Assembly: GCF_022539315.1 (NCBI RefSeq)
Contig: NC_066321.1
Coordinates: 801,001-865,000 of the forward strand
DNA length: 64,000 nucleotides
From: Serinus canaria
Taxonomy: Eukaryota > Chordata > Aves > Passeriformes > Fringillidae
Reading direction: 5' to 3'
Below the pieces are notes generated by a model, which was given only the letters and a program-made list of their open reading frames with translations, was not told the origin of the DNA and searched no databases. This document shows, piece by piece, positions 44,461 through 55,774 of this stretch. A program made the translations under genes and the position numbers. Each line of letters begins with the position of its first letter. The first letter of the stretch is position 1.

Positions 44461-46944
44461 CTCAGTCTGGCTGAGGGGCTGGGAGCCTCTCTGGGTGCCG
44501 TGTGTGATTGAGGGGATCCAGAAAGGCTTTTCCTCATGGGAAGGAGAGGATTCACAAGTGCCATCCCTCCCTGGTGCCTCTGGCTCCAGCAGCTCAGTGT
44601 TAATTGCACCCCAATTCACAGAGTTCCGGGGTGCCCTTTGAGCCAGGCCCTTGGCCCCACTCAGGGCTCCCCTGTGTGAAAGCACACTTGACTGCTGCCT
44701 TCTTGGGATAAATTAGGAGTGATTTTAGTTGGGTTTAAGCAGCGATTGAGCCTGGTCTGGGCATGGCTGTGGCTGGGAACACCTGGCAAGGCCACGCAGA
44801 GGGGAAGAACTCGGGAGTTAACAGCCTTTCACCACAGCCTTAAATTGAGATGTTTTTACCCTCTGTTTTCTTTCCCATATTTTATTTTATTCTTCTCTCA
44901 TAGTTTCCCCATCCCTGCAGTGATCAGCCCTGATATACGAGAGGGATTTTCACTTGAAGGACTGTGCATCTTTAAAATGTCTTCCCTTTATTCTTCCTAG
45001 TTCTTACACATGTAATTTCCCCTTTAATTTGACATCATTTAACGGCACATTACACGTCAATGATGTGATCTGTGAATATTTACAATGTTCGTGTCATTTT
45101 TATTTTCTAATCCAATTTAAGTAGCTCTGCTTTTTATGACATCATGAATTCTTCAGTCTTTTTAGTCTTTTTGGAACTAATTATTCCATTAGTTCCTTTG
45201 AGCGGGCTCCGTGTTGTCAGTCATTTTCTCCCTGTTTGATCATCAGACCTTTGCTGCCCTCCTTTGCATCTGCAGCTGGAGCTGGAGGAGGCTGTGCCCA
45301 GTGCTCGAGCTGTGCCTGTGCCTCACCCTGCCCCCAGCACGGCTTTGCTCCTCCAAATAATCCTACAGAAAGTCCTTCACATGCATCCCGAGCCCGTCCG
45401 TGTGTCCTCGCAGGGAATGCTGTGCTGTGCCTTGGTCTCCGGGCTGGACAGGACTCCCTTCCCAGCTCTTGGCTTTCTGCTGGTCCATGTTCCAGGAGCT
45501 GAGCAGGAGTCTGGGTGTGCGGGCATGAATGGGGCAGGGAGCACCGAGGGGATCCAGCTCATGGCCCTGTGGTTCACCCCCATGTTGTGACTCATGGTTT
45601 AGGGGAATTTTTAGTATCTGACCTTGCTGGATCAACAGGAGATGGGCTCAGCTCGCTGAGCATCCAGGCTTCCCAAAGGCTTTCCCAGCCTGCCTGTTCC
45701 CATCCCAAGGAGGCTGGAAGGTGGGACAGGCAGATCCCAGCCTGGCCTCTCCCGGTTCCCTTGTTTACTGGGAATGTTAAACATTCCCTCTGTCATGCTA
45801 AAGAGCTCTGTTGTCTGTTGCTGCCCTCTGTAGTGATAGAGTAGAGACCACACGGTTCCCCTGCGCAGCAATAATTCTGTTTATTGGCAATTGTGAATGC
45901 ATTAAGGAAACCAGCGTGGCTGCAAACCCAGGGCTTTTCCAGTTTTTCCTTCTGTTGCTTTCTTCCATTTAGGATTATCGGATCTTCCCAAAACCATCAG
46001 ATTGAAAGGGTCTTAATGGACTCTTTATTTTTATTTCTTCCCAATTAATGTTTAGAATGTTTCAGAATAACCTTTTGTAGCTGACCTGCTTGAAGCACAG
46101 CACCTTAAAAGCCATGAAAACTCAGAGCATTTACCTCAGAAAAGAGAGAGGCTGTTCCTCTGGATTGTGCAGCACAATTGTTTCTCTGAAAGGGCAAATT
46201 GACAGAAAATCCCAAGTGTTGCTCATTGTCTCCTTTCCTTGAAACTTTAGATAAAGCAACTTTTTTTTTTAATATATACAGTCAGTTGTAAAATGCAGAT
46301 TACTTGGGGAATAAAAAGCCAATATTGGCCTGTGTCTGTTGCCCAGCCTCTTCCATTGTTATGCAGATTTCTCCTCAGTGTTTTGTGGCAATGAGTGCAA
46401 TATAAACTGAGATTGCTGAGCAAATAATGTTAGAAAATAATGCTGGAATTACCCTGCCTCCCCATGTTGATGTATTGCATTTTATTTTATTTTCCTCTTG
46501 GTATAAAAATTCAAGTAATGAACCTTTGAATATTGAAGACTTCATAAAACTTCAAGTAAAATCAGACTGTGTGTTGTAGACAGTAGCCCACGTGCTTTAG
46601 GTGGTGGAGCAGAAGTCCCTCACACTGGAGGGAGTTTTGGAGATGGTTTCACTTAGTGGTGACTGTGGGCTTTGTTTTCATTTTGATATAAAGAAAAATA
46701 ATTCATTTGCAAAAGGCCATCTCCAAAGTTGGCCCTGGCCGTTGTCCAGGTCACACAAAGCGATGAACATGAGGGAATGGTCTGGTTTGGGAGTGTGGAG
46801 TGTGTGGGTTGTGACATTTGGGGTGCAGGTGCCATGTTTGAGGTGGTGTTCAATGAAACAGGGAATTTCCACCTGGAGATCAGCAGGCCTGCATTGCTCA
46901 GAGGGGATCCTGTGTTAGTGCTGGCTGGAAGAGATTTCCATGGG
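44461..46944. other. Mixed unique DNA with AT-rich islands
   Basis: 44860-45230 and 46000-46580 are AT-rich and repeat-poor, each a possible non-coding element. A T run lies at 46261-46270. The remainder is GC-richer and unrecognised. No coding exon is supported. Confidence 0.4.
45820..45833 (-). promoter_or_regulatory. Possible CTCF core motif
   Basis: On the minus strand the bases read CTACAGAGGGCAGC, which fits the CTCF core consensus CANNAGRNGGCRSY at 13 of 14 positions. One motif of this quality in 64 kb can be chance. Occupancy is unknown. Confidence 0.3.
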
Positions 46945-47162
46945 ATACTGGGAAGGAATTCCTCCCTGGCAGGGTGGGGAGGGGCTGGAATGGAATTCCC
47001 AAAGAAGCTGTGCTGTCTCTGAACCCCTCGAATGTCCAAGACCAGGTTGGACAGGGCTTGGAGCACCCTGGGATAGTGGAAGGTGTCCCTGGCCATGGCA
47101 GGGGTGGCACTGGATGGGATTTAAGGTCCCTTCCCACCTAAACCAGCCTGGGAGTCTGGGAT
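46945..47162 (+). mobile_element. CR1 LINE 3' fragment
   Basis: The tail shows 'tactgggaaggaattcctcc', 'ctggcagggtggggaggggc', 'ttggacagggcttggagcac', 'cctgggatagtggaaggtg', 'tccctggccatggcaggggt' and 'ttaaggtcccttcccaccta'. It ends about 110 bp before the ATCC microsatellite. It is non-coding. Confidence 0.9.
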
Positions 47163-47270
47163 CCATTAAAGATGTTGAGGTGTCTGTGGTGTCTGTGTGC
47201 TGCTAAGAGCCTGGGGCTGTCCCTCAGCTCCTGGTGCAGTTCAGGTGGGGAGTTCCTCCATGGGGGTTCT

Positions 47271-47793
47271 CCATCCATCCATCCATCCATCCATCCATCC
47301 ATCCATCCATCCATCCATCCATCCATCCATCATCCATCCATCATCCATCCATCCATCCATCCATCCATCCATCCATCCATCCATCCATCCATCCATCCAT
47401 CCATCCATCCATCCATCCATCATCCACCCATCCATCCATCATCCATCCATCCATCCATCCATCCATCCATCCATCCATCCATCCATCCATCCATCCATCC
47501 ATCCATCCATCCATCCATCCATCCATCCATCCATCCATCCATCATCCATCCACCCATCCATCCATCCATCCATCCATCCATCCATCCATCCATCCATCCA
47601 TCCATCCATCCATCCATCCATCCATCCATCCATCCATCCATCCATCCATCCATCCATCCATCCATCCATCCATCCATCCATCCATCCATCCATCCATCCA
47701 TCCATCCATCCATCCATCCATCCATCCATCCCTCCATCCATCCATCATCCATCCATCCATCCATCCATCCATCCATCCATCCATCCATCCATC
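47271..47793. repeat. Long ATCC tetranucleotide microsatellite, ~523 bp
   Basis: ATCC units run from 47271 to 47793 with only a few interruptions: single-base losses giving 'atcatcc', two 'ccaccc' variants and one 'ccctcc'. The open frames of Ile-His-Pro-Ser repeats and their Met-Asp-Gly-Trp complements are repeat artefacts. A tract this long should be highly variable between individuals. Confidence 0.98.
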
Positions 47794-48142
47794 GCAGAGC
47801 AGGGCCTTTTGAGTTGAACCAGAAGAGAGGGAATTCACCTGTGTACTCCAGAGCAGCTGGGCTCTCCTTGTTCCCAGTTTTTTGCCACGTTCATTTTGGA
47901 CACCCAGGGTAGGAGTGGCCCCAGCAGGGAGCTTACTCACTGCCTTACACCACTCATTAAATTAAGTCTTGTTGTAACACCTCTATGGAGTTTTCCTTGG
48001 TAGAGAAGGATGGACATGGAGCAGTAGCTGGAGTTCTCTGTCCACTTCCAAACTGAGCTTCCTCTTATTTCTGTTTGTGCTGCACCTGCAACTTCCATAT
48101 CTAAGCATGGCCAGGATGTCGCGGCAGTCAGAAATGGAATTT

Positions 48143-48390
48143 CATGGAATCATCACAGAATCCCAGGCTGGTTTGGCTTGGAAGGGACGTTAAATCCCAT
48201 CCCATTCCACACCTTCCACTATCCCAGGGTGCTCCAAGCCCTGTCTAACCTGGCCTTGGGCACTTCCAGGGATCCAGGGGCAGCCACAGCTTCTCTGGGC
48301 ACCTGTGCCAGGGCCTGCCCACCTCCCAAGGAAGGAATTGTCCCCAGTTTCTACTCTAAACCTACACTCAGTTAAAGCCACTTGTGTTCC
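48143..48390 (-). mobile_element. CR1 LINE 3' fragment
   Basis: Inverted tail: 'catggaatcatcacagaatc', 'ggtttggcttggaagggacg', 'cactatcccagggtgctcca', 'aacctggccttgggcacttc', 'ctgggcacctgtgccagggc', 'caaggaaggaattgtcccca', and 'tctactctaaacctacactc'. It is among the better preserved copies. It is non-coding. Confidence 0.92.
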
Positions 48391-50135
48391 CAAGAGCTAA
48401 CAATTAAGCAGGACACTAATATTCTACTAAAATACAGTAAGATATTAAAATAAACACTTGGACAATTTTCCTCAATCTTTGAACATTATTTTAAAGAGAT
48501 AAAAAAAATAACATTGACAGGTGTGTGAAAGCTAATGATAATCGGAGGAATAAATAACACTCTGCAATAAAAACCCCAGAAAACAATCATTTCAGAGAAA
48601 TAACTTTCCATATGAAGTAAGTAAAAGAAATAAAGGCAGGAATTGTGGTTATAGCATGGCTAGGTGTTAAATTTATATGCTAATAATTACATATTTGTTG
48701 GAAAGGATAGTGGAGTCAGATCACGTAGAGGCAGAAGCAGGAAAATGCATTGTGGAAGGATTTCCTTTAATCCTGCTTGCCCTGCCTGTGTGGATGTGTG
48801 TGGTTTGCTCTCCTGGAATCATCTCCAGGGAAGGAGGATACCCCCCACCAGGCAGAGTGGCTCCTTTCCCTTTCAGGAGGTGCCTTTTGAAATATTTCCT
48901 CTGCTCAGAAGTTTAAAAGGGAGCCACCAGATCCTAGTGAATTTGTTAATAAATATGGACAGCACAGTGGATTTTTTTTATTTCTCCACCAAATTGCAGC
49001 AGGAGGAGGGAAACCAAACCCCTCAGCAAAATGGGATTTTTGTAACTGAGTAACAAAGTCAGAATTTATTTATTGGTGACATTGCAGGAATAACCCTATG
49101 CACTACTTCCTCATGTGCAGATGGGAAAACCCCACACATTCTTGTCCTGAAGTGAGGATCCGTAGTTTGTGATGAGGATCTGTAATTTGTGACAAGGATT
49201 TTTAGTTTCTGATGAGGATTTTTAGTTTGTCATCGTTTGCGAGCGCTGGAGTGGAACTCCTTAGGTCTGGCCACTGCTGCTGGTCAGTGCAGGTTAAGTG
49301 GGAGAAGAGTGATTGCAACAATCTGGTGGAAAAAAAGTCAGTTTTGTGACATGAACCCAGCTCTGGTTCGTCCCCATCTCTGTGATGGCCAGAGCTGCTT
49401 CTCTCTGTAACATTCCAGGTGTTTGCATGAGGGGTTATGTCCAAAAAAGGATCAAACCAGCTGGTGGTGCTCCTTGTTTCCAGTGGGACAAGGAGGACTG
49501 TCAAAAGTTGTTTTGGAATACTTAAAACCTTAAAGGAAATTGGAAAGCTGGGAAGTTTTTCTATTCATTTTCTGTGTTATTTTGATGGAAACAGGATACC
49601 AGAAGATCTTGAGGCCAAGTGATTTCCGGTAAATTCGGGGGCAGCTTGCACACACACAGTCACAGCTGCAGAGATGCAGCTGGAGCACTCAGGGTACCCC
49701 AATTCTTTAACCTCAAACACATTACAGATCATTTTTGCTGTCACCAACCCAGCCCTCAGTGATGTGTTTGCATTACCTGAGCATCCCCCGGGAGCTGCAT
49801 CCAGGTTTGCCTTGGCACAGCTCTACCCGTGCCCAGGTTTTGCAGCTTGTTGGTGAATGAGTATTAGGATTTCCCTGAGGTGCTTTAGTTAGAGGGCAGG
49901 TGTGGGACTGAAGCATTCCTGGGTGCTCTGGCAGGATCCTGGACGGCTTTGGGATGCGGGATGGGACACTGGCCCATCCAGGTGCCAGCGCAGGGACACC
50001 AACAAGCCCTGGAAGGCTCGAACTCCTAGTGCGGAGAGGACTCACTGTGGATTGCGGGCAGCGCTGCAGGGTGTGCCCGCAGGCTCAGGGGGAGGAGAAG
50101 CTGCCAGGACGGCTCGGTGCGGTGTTCCCGGGCTG
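48391..50135. other. Mixed unique DNA with a 20-bp tandem repeat
   Basis: 48400-48720 is AT-rich. At about 49151-49230 four units of a 20-bp repeat (gatgaggatctgtaatttgt and variants) lie in tandem. Otherwise the DNA is unique and no gene is recognised. 50040-50135 becomes CpG-rich. Confidence 0.5.
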
Positions 50136-50138
50136 GAA

Positions 50139-50198
50139 ATGCAGCAGATGCAGCAGATGCAGCAGATGCAGCAGATGCAGCAGATGCAGCAGATGCGG
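50139..50198. repeat. 9-bp tandem repeat (AGATGCAGC)
   Basis: About six units of agatgcagc run inside a CpG-rich patch (50080-50240). On the plus strand one frame reads Met-Gln-Gln repeats and another Cys-Ser-Arg repeats, both artefacts. Confidence 0.95.
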
Positions 50199-50339
50199 AG
50201 TTGCGGACGCCGCTGGCTGCGGGGAGCGCGGGGTGCGGGGCAGGATAATTGAGTGTACCTGTGGCACGGGGCTGTGTCTAATCAGCCGCTGCGGAGGTGG
50301 GCAGTGTCAAGTGCCATCCATCTGCTTCCCCTGAGCTCG
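50199..50339. other. CpG-rich border of the following AT-rich block
   Basis: CpG-dense DNA (50200-50245) precedes the long AT-rich block. The CpG-to-AT transition resembles those at 6.66 kb and 29.49 kb. Confidence 0.35.
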
Positions 50340-51420
50340 GCGCACGCAGGAGGAGGGGGAGTGATCAGACAAAGATATATAACCGTGTTGACCACTGAAG
50401 TACCTGGTTAACAACTTAATTATCTGAGTTCAGCTATCAGTCAGCAACAAACCCGGACAATTTAGACATCCTTTATAATTTGCTATAAAAATGGCATAAT
50501 GATAAGGACAGTGTTGCTCGAATTAGAATCTGCATTAAGTGTGTTTAATTTAATTTTTCTAATTATATTTCTAATAGCTTAAATATGTGCACTGATAAAA
50601 TGGTTAGCCACCTGCATTTAAATGCCACCTGATGCGTTTATTTTGGAACAGTAGCAGATTGATATAATTTGAGCACGAGCTCCTCTGAAAATTCCTTTAT
50701 TAATGGGTGTTAAATTATTCTTTGTGCTGCACGTGAAGTTCTGGAGCTGCCACTGGGGTGGCAGTGGCTGGGAAATGCCTGAAACCTGCAAATATTTATT
50801 GTCTTTTCTGAGCTGGGGACAGGGAGAGGTCTGTTTAATTAAAAATTAAAATTTGTGGTGGCGTTCCACTGTTCTTCTGTGCTTTTTTTTCTTATATCAG
50901 GTGAGTTAATGTTTTTGCATGGAGTGTGGGGATTGTGGGTATTCCTACAGAATTCCATGTTAAGCATCCCCATATGATACCAATTTACCAAATTAATTAA
51001 TAGACACAAATCTGACTAATTCTATGTTGCAGGTTCAGTGAGAGCTGCCTGTTTGCAAATGTTGGATGTTTCCTAAATAATTCCTTTTTTGAGCTGAAAT
51101 TGGGCCTTTTTGCCTAAATCTCTGTGTATGATCAAGGCAAATATTAAAAAATTTGTTAGAGGAAAACACAAAAAAAATCTTGTTCCTTCCCTGGCAGTAA
51201 ATGAAAATTGACTTTTAAAACAACTCGTGTGCAGCTGATGCTGAGCTGATGTCTCCAGGCCAATTCAAATGTATAATAAATCAGAAATAAAAGAATAACA
51301 CTACTTAAAAACATAACTAAAACAGCTTCACTTCCTGAATTGCATGTGGCAGATATTGTTCACAGGGCTAGGGCAGGAACAGAAATCCATAAAATCAATG
51401 TTTATTAATTGTTTATTTGC
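50340..51420. promoter_or_regulatory. Long AT-rich, repeat-free block, conserved-element candidate
   Basis: About 1.1 kb without mobile elements or arrays. It contains 'ctggttaacaacttaattat' near 50403, a partial HNF1-like GTTAAC, and 'tctaattatatttctaatag' near 50559, with many ATTA cores up to 50720. Texture is as in other candidate enhancers of this window. Function is inferred. Confidence 0.42.
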
Positions 51421-51790
51421 ACTCGGAGCTCTGTTTATTTTCTGTGCTTTACCACCAAGCGAGGAGGTTGTGCTGTGAGAGGAGCAGGAGTGGAGCAGGA
51501 GCCTCTCTGCTGGGACAGACTCACCACGGAGTTGGTGGGAGCAGAGGATTACGTTCAGAATTTTAATTCTTTGCATAGAACAAGGTCAGATAAAAAGATA
51601 CTTTTAACGAGCACCATAAAGGGCACCAGGAAAATGAAGCTGAGAGTGTCCATCAGCTCCACACAGCTGGGCTGAGCTCTGCTGCTGTGTCCATGAAAAC
51701 TGGGCAGCTGGGAATCTGGGAATGATGGATGTGAGCTGTGGGTGGGGCTGGGGGTTGTGCCGTCTGCTCGGGATGGGGCTGGAGGTGTGG
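51421..51790. other. Unique DNA, nothing recognised
   Basis: Mixed unique sequence between the AT-rich block and the next minisatellite. No element or gene is visible. Confidence 0.4.
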
Positions 51791-51799
51791 GGATGGGAC

Positions 51800-52015
51800 A
51801 GGGCTGGAGCAGGGACAGGGATGTTCCTGGAGGTGCTGCAGGGCTGGAGCAGGGACAGGGATGTTCCTGGAGGTGCTGCAGGGCTGGAGCAGGGACAGGG
51901 ATGTTCCTGGAGGTGCTGCAGGGCTGGAGCAGGGACAGGGATGTTCCTGGAGGTGTGGGGATGGGACAGGGCTGGAGCAGGGACAAGGATGTTCCTGGAG
52001 GTGCTGCAGGGCTGA
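51800..52015. repeat. Minisatellite, 40-bp unit
   Basis: Units contain gggctggagcagggacaggg and then 'atgttcctggaggtgctgca'. Three consecutive copies are identical by eye; a fourth and fifth carry a 'gtggggatgggaca' segment or one base change. The near identity suggests recent expansion. Confidence 0.95.
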
Positions 52016-53260
52016 AGGGCTGCTCCCCACATCCCCAGCATTTCCTTACATGTGAATTTTGATTTGCCGTTCTCCCCAAAGAGCTTCTCCCTCTGCCACA
52101 GCCTCAGGGACAATTCCCCTGTGCCCTGTGTCTTGCTGGATTATCTGGGATCCTCCTGCTCCTCTGGCTCTGCCCACATTCCCCATTCCCTCGTGCCCAT
52201 TGCTGGGTGGATTTTAGGACCATCACCCCCAAACCAGCTGGTTCTGATCCGAGGGCTGGTGTTGTAAAAACCCAAAGTGTGCAGATCTCACAGGAAGCAC
52301 CGTAAACATGAGGAGCACTCCCTTCCCAAAGCCCCCAGAGCTGTGGGCTCCCTCTGAGCCCCTGGAAGTCTGTGGGATTCCTTTTATTGACTTGGCTGAG
52401 CTTGGATCAGCCAGTGCCACATGCACACAGGGACCACAGCCCCTGGCATGGGGATGATTTCCATTTCAGGGCCCTTGATCTCCCATGGATTCCTTTAACA
52501 TTTACCTAAAGAGGAGTAGTATTTCCGGTGTCTCACACAAGAGGCGTGTTCATATTCAAATATTTCTGTTCTGGGGGCTGGTGCAGACAGTACAAGTACT
52601 GGAGATGTTGGAGGATGGACCCTAATCTCTGATCTGAGCCCACACTTCCAGTCTGAAGCTCCCCGTGCTGTCACTACAGCTGTGGTAAATGGGCTCTGCT
52701 CTGGCAGAGAGGATCAATGCAAAATAACAAAACTTGTGATTTTTGGGGAATTATGCTGAAATGAATGTGTCTGCACAGAAAAGCAGGAGGTTTTGTAGCT
52801 GTACATGTACATCTGTAAATGAACTGTGAATTCCCTGGGGCTGGGGTGGAGCAGGTGCTGATCCCTCTGAGGGTTCTGCCTGCAGACCTGCTTGGTGATG
52901 CTGCTGCTGCTTTTGCCAGCACCAGGCTTTGCTAGAAAGACTTTATTTTCTGATGTTTATGTGGATGTCATATGGCCAACAACATCTGTCCTGAGCGCTT
53001 CCTAGCAGGGGGATTTTGAGCCATTGCCAAAAAGATGGGTTCCATCTCTCGGTGTTGTTACCAGGGTGTTACAAGGGTTAGTATTGACTAATCCAGCCCA
53101 GTATGGGAAGGGATCTGTGGTGAGGCACAGGCTGCTGCAGGCAGCTGCTTCCCCACACACTGGGGATGCTTTGCTGCAGAGATCCATGAGGGAGCTGCTC
53201 CTGCCCCTCTGGTGAGATCCTGGCCCTCCGAGGCACCTCTGGGGTGATCCTGTCCCTCCG
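52016..53260. other. Mixed unique DNA, nothing recognised
   Basis: Unique DNA without arrays or recognised mobile elements. Open frames under 100 codons show no family. Confidence 0.4.
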
Positions 53261-53261
53261 A

Positions 53262-53410
53262 GGCACCTCTGGGCGCTGTGTCCAGCTCTGTCCCTCAGCA
53301 CAGCAGGGACAGGAGCTCCTGGAGCTGAGCAAGGGCCTGGAGCATCTCGGTGCCCAGGAAAGGCTGAGGGAGCTGGGGCTGCTCAGCCTGGAGAGGAGCC
53401 CCAGGGAGAG
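53262..53410 (+). mobile_element. CR1 LINE internal fragment
   Basis: The sequence 'gcgctgtgtccagctctgtc', 'ctggagctgagcaagggcc', 'tggagcatctcggtgcccag', 'gaaaggctgagggagctggg', 'gctgctcagcctggagagga' follows CR1 order just upstream of the 3' untranslated tail. The element stops before its 3' terminus, so it is truncated at both ends. A ~30-bp duplication (gatcctg..ctccgaggcacc) lies just upstream at 53215-53270. Confidence 0.85.
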
Positions 53411-53711
53411 GAGCCTCAGCCCTGGCTGTCCCCGTGTGTCCGTCTGTCCCCGCGTGTCCATCTGTCCCGGTCTGTCCCCGTGTGCAGGGAGGTCAGAGCA
53501 GGCCCAGGCTCTGCTCCGGGCCCAGCGATGGCCCCAGAGCCGCGGGCAGGGCTGAGCCCAGGAGCTCCTGCTCCAAGCAGAGCCCAGGGAGGGCTGGAGT
53601 CTCCTCCCGGGGCCATCCCAGAGCCCCCGGACACGGCCCGAACACCGCTGTGCCCAAGCTCTGGAGTGGCACCAGTGACCCCATGGGCTCTGCCAGCCCG
53701 GCCCAGCCGGG
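53411..53711. other. GC-rich unique DNA with a short tgtcc-rich run
   Basis: A 'cgtgtgtccgtctgtcccc' type run of about 10-bp units lies at 53430-53485. The rest is GC-rich unique DNA leading into the next array. Confidence 0.6.
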
Positions 53712-54362
53712 ACCAGGCCCTGAGGGAGCTTTGAGGAAGCTCTGAGGGAGGTTGTGAGGAAGCTCTGAGGGAGGTTGTGAGGAAGCTCTGAGGGAGGCTG
53801 TGAGGGAGCTCTGAGAGAGGTTGTGAGGGAGCACTGAAGGAGTTCTGAGGGAGTTCTGAGGGAGGCTTTGAGGGAGGCTCTGATGGAGGCCTCAGGGAGC
53901 TCTGATGGAGCTCTGATGTGGAGCCCTGAGGGAGGCTTTGAGGGAGGCTCTGATGGAGGCCTCAGGGAGCTCTGATGGAGCTCTGATGGAGCTCTGAGGG
54001 AGGCTCTGAAGGAGCCCTGATGGAGGCCCTGATGGAGCTCTGAGGGAGGCTCTGAAGGAGCTCTGATGGAGCCCTGAGGGAGCTCTGATGGAGCTCTGAG
54101 TGAGGCTCTGATGGAGCCCTGAGGGAGCTCTGATGGAGCCCTGAGGGAGGCTCTGATGGAGCCCTGAGGGAGGCCCTGATGGAGCTCTCATGGAGCCCTG
54201 AGGGAGGCCCCGAGGGAGGCCCTGATGGAGCTCTGATGGAGCCCTGATGGAGGCCCTGATGGAGCTCTGAGGGAGGCTCTGAAGGAGCTCTGATGGACCC
54301 CTGAGGGAGGCCCTGATGGAGTCCCCGAGGGAGGCCCTGAGGGAGGCTCTCAGGGAGGCTGT
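53712..54362. repeat. Minisatellite, 11-12 bp unit, ~650 bp
   Basis: Units of the type gctctgagggag, gctctgatgga, gccctgaggga and gccctgatgga follow one another with larger periodicities of 23-47 bp. The minus strand gives Ser-Ile-Arg-Ala-Pro repeats that are artefacts. The array starts about 300 bp after a CR1 fragment. Confidence 0.93.
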
Positions 54363-54599
54363 GCTGCAGCTTCTCCTTGGGCCCCCTGCAATTCCGAGAG
54401 AGGAACAGGAGCTGTGGGAACACCCTCAGTGCCTCGGGTGATGGTCCCATTCCTCCCGAATTCCAGGATTGTGCCTGGCTCAGAGCCTTCCCTGGCCAGT
54501 CCCTCCCTGTCCCCACTCCCTGGGTGACAAACTCTTGGATAATGCTCCATTGTGTACGGCTGAGAGACAAGCGCCATGTGTCAGCACAAGAAAATGAAA
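54363..54599. other. Unique DNA between minisatellite and AT-rich cluster
   Basis: GC-moderate unique DNA, no recognised element. Confidence 0.4.
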
Positions 54600-54900
54600 T
54601 CAGTATTTAATTACTAAATATTCTACATCTAAAATTAAAAAAAAGCTTAAATAATTCAGTTTGATTTGGTCTAATTAGCCTGATTTCCTAGTATTTAGCC
54701 CTAATTATGTGATACATAAGCCCTAATTATGTAGTACGTATACAGTGTGCTCTCTAAAGTTAAAGATCAGAACGGATACTGACTTAAATGATAAAATATG
54801 TTAAATTATTAATTATAATTAATCTTACAAAATAGGCATAATTAGTTTAAGTACTTTAGATATTCTACTTAATAGCATTATGCATTATATGCAAGGTTTG
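54600..54900. promoter_or_regulatory. Dense TAATTA homeodomain-motif cluster
   Basis: Seven TAATTA palindromes lie in 237 bp: 54608, 54672, 54702, 54724, 54810, 54816 and 54839 (start positions). 54697-54718 and 54719-54740 are adjacent imperfect 22-bp direct repeats, each with one TAATTA. There is no mobile element here. TAATTA is the preferred core of many homeodomain factors, so this is an enhancer candidate; binding is unproven. AT-richness alone explains part of the excess. Confidence 0.5.
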
Positions 54901-55189
54901 AGCGTTTTACAAATACTCTTATCCAAGGAAAATACTGGGGAGGGTTGGGATTCACAGGAGCAGGCACAGGGGCCTGGGCACCCTCCGTGTCCTGCGCTGT
55001 CCCACGGGAGCTCAGAGCCTGGCAATCTCTGGAAATCTCCTTTAATCCCTCTCAGGTTTATCAGCTGCTGCTGCAGAGCTGGGGAGGGCTCCCGAGGTCA
55101 GTCTGGAGCAAAGAAGGGTGAGAGGGGTTCCAAATCCAGCCCTTTCTGCTCCTACCACCCACTCTGAGTCACACCAGCACCCCAGGCCA
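54901..55189. other. Unique DNA, nothing recognised
   Basis: GC-moderate unique sequence; no element visible. Confidence 0.4.
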
Positions 55190-55262
55190 GGGAAAAATGT
55201 CCTGCCCATGGAATGGGATGAGCTTGAAGGTCCCTCCTACACCAACCCAATCTGGGAATCAG
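55190..55262 (+). mobile_element. Short CR1 3' tail
   Basis: 'tgcccatggaatgggatgag', 'cttgaaggtccctcctacac' and 'caacccaatctgggaatc' form a forward CR1 terminus. Confidence 0.75.
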
Positions 55263-55770
55263 CCCAGTAAAAATATGTGCAAGGTGTTTGTAGTTCTTCC
55301 ACTTCAAAGGTGCTTTCCAGCTGGTTTCCCCAGTGTGATGTGGGCACAGTTGGGCTGGAATTGCTGGGAAAACTGGGGCTCACTGGGTTTTTTATAGTTC
55401 TGCCTCTGGTGAGTGTCAGCCTGGCTGTGGGACCTCTGCAGGGTCTGTGTGGGAAAATACAGGAATGAATGAGGGAAGGAGGGGTTCCAAAATCTCCTGA
55501 AAAAGGGAAGGAAAGAGAAAAAATACAAGGGTTATTCTCTTTCCATTTCAACATTTGCAGGGACAGGGGGCAGGGAGACACTCAAGAATATTTTTATAAA
55601 CAGATTTAGCCACTCCTGGTGAATTGCTGTTGCACACCCAGCTTGTTGTTGCAGATCGATGGTTCTGCAATGAAATAAACTCCAATAAATGCAGAAATCG
55701 CAGTGAACCAAATGAGGCCTTGGAACCATCCCAGGAGAAAAGACATTTTCAAACCCACTGCCTCACAGCA
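55263..55770. other. Unique DNA, nothing recognised
   Basis: Mixed unique sequence with an A-rich part at 55500-55550. No gene or element is recognised. Confidence 0.4.
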
Positions 55771-55774
55771 ACCC

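Noticed and set aside
47172..47912. 246-codon frame of Ile-His-Pro-Ser repeats and Met-Asp-Gly-Trp frames on the other strand
   Set aside because: These are translations of the ATCC microsatellite.
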